Shown: one piece after another, positions 30,728 to 35,054 of the stretch
How positions within the stretch are numbered: the first letter of the stretch is position 1
Layout: the number at the start of each line of letters is the position of its first letter
Origin: Hofstenia miamia
Taxonomy: Eukaryota; Xenacoelomorpha; Acoela
Length of the DNA stretch: 35,054 bases
Reading direction: 5' to 3'
Assembly: GCA_004352715.1 (NCBI GenBank)
Contig: SCFE01000014.1
Coordinates: 1,931,915-1,966,968, forward strand
The notes under the pieces: model-generated
Seen by the model: only the letters and a program-made list of their open reading frames with translations
What the model was told of the DNA's origin: nothing
Databases searched by the model: none
Program-made: the position numbers and the translations under genes

Positions 30728-31500
30728 TTTGACACCAAAATTATAAGTTGTTTTCGCAATCTAGTTCACCTAACTTAACAAAACATTTAGGAAACCTGTT
30801 AATCCTGGCTTAAATCACTTCAAAAAGCTACTGTTGCATCAGGCCTTTTACTATCGTTTTTTTGCAAATTATTCTTGAAATATATTTCTGATACCTATGT
30901 TAAGAATTTTCTATGTTATACAGGGTGTTATTAAATCTAGCGTAGATATTTTCGCTAGGTATAAAATTAAATATGTAATTTAGCATTTTTTGATGAGATT
31001 TTGTAGTCAGATGTTTGTTTGTGCTTTTATCAATTTTTTTCAAATATATTTTTTAAAGCGAATGTACCATTACTATAGCATTTCTTTTTGTAATTTTTTG
31101 AAATTGCATTTTAACTTAATCTGTATCAAGAGTTAAATACAGTTAATTTCAAATGTGATTCAAATTTTATACTTAGCGTGTATTTTATAAACATTTTTTC
31201 CGATCATGCACGAAATAAATAATGACAAAAAAGGATTTTAGGAACAAAGCAATTTTTCATATCAGTTTCAAACACAACATTTGAAAATAATACGTTTCAA
31301 ACAAGAGTAAATTTTGTTTTAAGCCAAAGAACAGTGAGAAAAACATTTTATAAATCATAAACTCTACAACAAATGCGTTTTTTCGATTCGAACTAATTTC
31401 TAAATTCTGCCAAATCTGTTCGATTCATATATTTGGATAATGCCTACTGTGTTTAATTAATATTGTATTTAAAATATATAAAAAAGGCAATGTATTAAAC
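30728..31500. other. AT-rich DNA, no gene
   Basis: Contains tacagggtgt at about 30919 next to a hairpin (ctagcgtagatattttcgctag), which could be a transposon end. Nothing else seen. Confidence 0.45.
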
Positions 31501-32040
31501 CTAAATAACTACCGGCCAATTAGTATTACACAACCGCAAATATACAATTTTTAATGACCACAATATATTATCAGAAAACCAATTTAGATTTAAGCCGAAA
31601 TTTTGTAACACCGACGTAGTATTGTCAATTACAGAAATTTATCTTAATTTGTTGCTTAATTTTATCCTGCGCAAAGCATTTCATTCTATGGATTTACAAC
31701 ATTTGAAAAAATTTGAAAAATTCTGGTTTTGTAGGATGGCAATGAAAACCCATAGTAAGTTTCTTTAGCAATAGAAAAACTAGATGAAATATGGTAAGAT
31801 TTTCTTAATACAAATCAAGATTTACCGTAAGGGATCAATTTATATTATGATATGTTGAAATCTGTAATCAATATGCGATTGATACATATAAAGCTACTAA
31901 AAATGTGTACTCTGATATTGAAAATCATATTTTATACTTTGAATTTGAAAATCAACGCAGAAATGACGAAATCTATTATTTTTCACCGCAATTGCAAAAA
32001 CAACATCTCTGAAAATATCGCAATTAAGTTTAAAATCATG
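31501..32040 (+). pseudogene. Decayed non-LTR (LINE) reverse transcriptase fragment
   Basis: Plus-strand pieces in shifting frames follow the LINE RT order. NYRPISI is near 31510. NHNILSENQFRFKPK, then TDVVLSITE and LRKAFHSMD (the first catalytic Asp zone, FDSVD in relatives) run to about 31750. QYAIDTYK near 31870 corresponds to the YADDT box with one Asp lost. LKINAEMTKSIIFHRNCKN near 31945-32000 matches the LNxxKTK-x-F segment. Similarity is greatest to Jockey/CR1-like LINEs, by motif only. Frameshifts and stops make it a fossil. Confidence 0.7.
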
Positions 32041-32468
32041 TAATTAGGAAAAGTACCTGGGTAAGTTGACGAATTGGGTTTACAGATATTAAATTATATT
32101 GATTAGCACAAGTCTGTAAATGAATTATAAACGTCATTTTTGCTCCAATCTCTCTAATGCATCGGGCTGGCCAATATGCTCTATCAAAATAGCTTATCAT
32201 GCCATTAATTTATGCTGTTTCATTAGAAATTTTTGCTCTATACAAATGCATTTTTACAATTTTTTTATTCACGAATAATGTTTTCGTCAGCAAAGTAGTT
32301 GGTGATAATGCAAATAATTTAAACGCAAATACTTAAAAAATTATGCTGCGATTTTTCCTGCATTATCGCAATGTTTATAAAAACCTGAAAGGAAGAATCG
32401 TTCATAATCTATATTATTCAATTATATTCATTTATTTAGTGTATGCTTAAATACTCAATATTATTGTA
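32041..32468. other. AT-rich DNA, no gene
   Basis: Lies between the LINE fossil and the hAT-like element. No feature seen. Confidence 0.5.
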
Positions 32469-32476
32469 CTCATATA

Positions 32477-33532
32477 CAGAGATGGAACCGGCTACCGGCC
32501 TGCAGCCGCTTGAAAATTTCAAGGTAGGCCGGTAATATTACCGGCCAAAATTATAAAAAAAATTCTTGTTTTGTCTTATTAACCGGAAGTGTTTTGCTTA
32601 GTTAGGGAGGAATTCCAATGAAAATTCCAAGTTCGAAAAACATTTTTTGTTTCAGCAGTATTGCAATTAGAATAATAATTAAATTTACTTTCTGGAATCT
32701 CTCATAAATTTTTCTATAAATTTAGTTATTCTACTTTTTGATAAAATGATTTTACTTCATATTTTTATGGAACTTACTTAGCAGAAAGTGTATTTTTTCT
32801 AATATTTGAAGGGACACTCCAAACAAATTTTGATTGCAAAGACTTTCAAACGTAAGTGTCATTTGAGAAGTTTGACACATCCTACTAGAGGAGTCATTAT
32901 GCTTGGCTTTTTTAAATAAATTTTTAAATATATTTATTTGTGTTCTTACTTATATATTATTCAATGCTAAGTGAGGTCAAATGCCATAGCAATATAAACC
33001 ATAATGATTGATAAGGCTACTCGCTTATAGTTATATATATTTTAACTATCATACAAAAAATAACCTAACTAAACAAACTAAAAAATGAAAAACCGATGCA
33101 AATTATGCAAAGAATTATATAGAAAATATCAAAATTGCGATTTGTTAGAAATATAGTCATAATATTTTGAAATTTGCATTGCAATATCAGCTCTTTGCAT
33201 CGCTATGTAATTATCTAGATTAAAAAATTTATATATATATATATATATATATGGTGTATATATATATATATATANNNNNNNNNNNNNNNNNNNNNNNNNN
33301 NNNNNNNNNNNNNNNNNNNNNNNNNNNNNNNNNNNNNNNNNNNNNNNNNNNNNNNNNNNNNNNNNNNNNNNNNNNNNNNNNNNNNNNNNNNNNNNNNNNN
33401 NNNNNNNNNCATGTATATATATAGTATGTATGGTATATATATTGTATAAATATTTGCAATTAAAATTTCCCCCCAAAACCGGCTGGCCGTTATTAGCTGT
33501 TGCTGTCCAATTATCGGCCGGCTGCAACTCTG
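32477..33532. mobile_element. hAT-like non-autonomous element, about 1.06 kb
   Basis: The left end CAGAGATGGAACCGGC and the right end, read in reverse as CAGAGTTGCAGCCGGC, agree at 13 of 16 bases. The start is the CAGAG form of hAT. The 8-bp flanks are CTCATATA (32469-32476) and CGCATATA (33533-33540), seven of eight identical, fitting an aged hAT duplication. Both ends are rich in CCGGC words, and a perfect 20-bp palindrome is at 32527-32546. It contains (AT)n and a 135-N gap. No transposase seen. Confidence 0.7.
33226..33436. repeat. (AT)n microsatellite with 135-N gap
   Basis: TA repeats lie on both sides of the N run 33275-33409, inside the hAT-like element. Tyr-Ile frames over it are artefacts. 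Confidence 0.9.
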
Positions 33533-33540
33533 CGCATATA

Positions 33541-34892
33541 TCTTAGTTAATCTTGTCAAAATATAAAACTTCTTCCCTCTGCTTTTATATTTCCTTCAAT
33601 TTTACTCTTGTCAGTAGCTTCTTCAGCTCATTTCTTCTTGATGTAGAAGCAACAAAATTTGTACTGACCGAAACTTCCAAAAAAAGAATCTTTGAAAATT
33701 CATTTTGCAACCCCAGAAATGGATCATTGTGACATAAGATTACCTTTGACGAACAAATCACCAACATTAACAACTTATACAGAGCGCTAAGAATCACATC
33801 GACGCAACAGCTACAAATTTGAATAACCTCTTTCCCTCAATGACGGCATTGCGATTGTCACGTTATACATAACAAACACTTCCATGACGCTCGCCTTAAT
33901 GTCATTAAATAAATTTTGGAAGCTCGTAATATGATGCTAAAATATAATTGGTAGAGCTTGCCTTTAAAAAATGATGTATTTGAAATGAACCAATAGGGTA
34001 TGAAGGCGAGAAGAACTGTCATTGTTTATGTTATTTATTAATTCTTTCTCAACGCATAAAGCTATTTGCAATATCTGGGAGTGAAATTGAACTTCCAAAG
34101 AAGCGCAGCTGCTAGTCAATAAGAAGAGATACGAGAACCCAATGCATTGGCTGTACAGACAGGCCTGATCTCTGAGCATTTCAAATTATTTCACGCTAGT
34201 AAATTATGTTTTTTTTCATTTAACCATACAATATTCAAGAAATATAATCATTTTATGAGAAATAAGATTTTGAAAAATTCTACAAATTCTGAAAATACAC
34301 TTAAAAGTGAATTTCAGAGTTTCGAATTAAAGAAATTAATTAGTTTATTTATTTTATTTTAAATAATTATAATTTGGAGGAAATAGTTTCTTGAGACAGA
34401 AAATCGTATGATCGATCTACAATCCCGGCGCCCATGACTACAGAGGACCTTATCTACACACAATGGATTTTCTGTAATATCGGCGTTTGTTGCGGAAGAG
34501 TGAATAGAAGTTGTAAAATATCTGAAGTGAAGTCATAGAACGACACCTATTGAAAGTATTATAATTCATTTGAATATAATTTTTTTACAAAAATCCTTTT
34601 AGCATTTTGGTATATAAAAGTTTGTGTATTTAATAAGATGTAATTTTACATTTAATAGTTCATTTTTACAATTAAGCTTTACCTCTAGCCACGGAACTTT
34701 TGACATCTTCTATAAATTGTAATCTGTATAAAAACTGATCCTAGTTGTACACAGAGGTATTAAAAAATTAAAGTGTGTCAAAAATATGCCAATAATAGGT
34801 GTATGTTAGACTAGCATTATTGGTATTCATTCATTATAACAGCTTTTTTTATTTTTCGCAATTTTTCATTCGTCAACAAGTATATAAAATTT

Positions 34893-34930
<38 letters not shown>

Positions 34931-35054
34931 AGAATTAGTATAGGTTAGTATTTTATTCATTTTAATAGTGCAATAATTTATGAGGTCCTTCACAAAAACC
35001 GTAATGTTTATATTTATACACTGCCTTAAAATTAGCCATTGATTAACAGACATA
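33541..35054. other. AT-rich DNA, no supported gene
   Basis: Two minus-strand frames of about 70 codons (33797-33585 and 34179-33964) have mixed residues but no splice or family support. A TA microsatellite is at 34897-34927. A hairpin (ccaataat/attattgg) lies near 34790-34823. Confidence 0.45.
34897..34927. repeat. (AT)n microsatellite
   Basis: About 30 bp of pure TA alternation. Confidence 0.95.

Noticed and set aside
33585-34179. Two minus-strand frames of about 70 codons
   Set aside because: No splice sites in phase, no recognisable motif, and lengths not unusual; kept only as a note in the region entry.
1-35054. CRISPR array, bacterial operon or plasmid functions
   Set aside because: No spaced identical repeats, no prokaryotic gene order, and clear intron-exon structure: this is animal nuclear DNA.

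Overview
This window is AT-rich nuclear DNA of an invertebrate animal, taken from a gapped scaffold. The support is the spliced host exons, long (AT)n arrays, five large N runs, and Ty3/Gypsy, hAT, PIF/Harbinger-like, LINE and MITE sequences. Nothing is prokaryotic. The species cannot be fixed; an arthropod or cnidarian with about 70% AT would fit.

Host gene (+ strand). Four exon-like blocks belong to one or possibly two multi-exon genes: 917-1102, 5069-5299, 26896-27025 and 29338-29401. The last three join in compatible phase and form one continuous reading frame. The second intron of this set is about 21.6 kb and holds almost all of the transposons. I do not recognise the protein.

Transposon stack (about 9.4-26.5 kb). 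A degenerate Ty3/Gypsy LTR retrotransposon lies antisense in that intron. Its order on the minus strand is 5' LTR (25433-26489), gag with a CCHC knuckle, protease, reverse transcriptase/RNase H, integrase, a very long third ORF in the env position, a polypurine tract at 13161-13170, then the 3' LTR (9435-13160). It is broken by frameshifts, a YIND reverse transcriptase motif and an integrase deletion. Three DNA elements have jumped into it: a PIF/Harbinger-like element with TIRs of about 350 bp in the 3' LTR (TAA target duplication), a transposon with 387-bp TIRs and a decayed transposase in the third ORF, and a 307-bp MITE in gag.

Assembly. Two lone N bases (12272 and 16085) each sit exactly where the following sequence repeats material already given. 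They look like joins of two haplotypes or overlapping contigs. At 12272 one version carries the Harbinger-like insertion and the other is the empty site.

Other elements. These are a 741-bp hAT MITE with a perfect 8-bp target duplication (5636-6376), a hAT-like element of about 1.06 kb (32477-33532), a decayed hAT transposase fragment (about 30.5 kb), a decayed LINE reverse transcriptase fragment (31.5-32.0 kb), a GC-rich inverted-repeat patch flanking a gap (28.3-29.0 kb), and an unexplained coding-like block on the minus strand (7.65-8.29 kb). The remaining DNA is AT-rich intron or intergenic sequence in which I see no genes.
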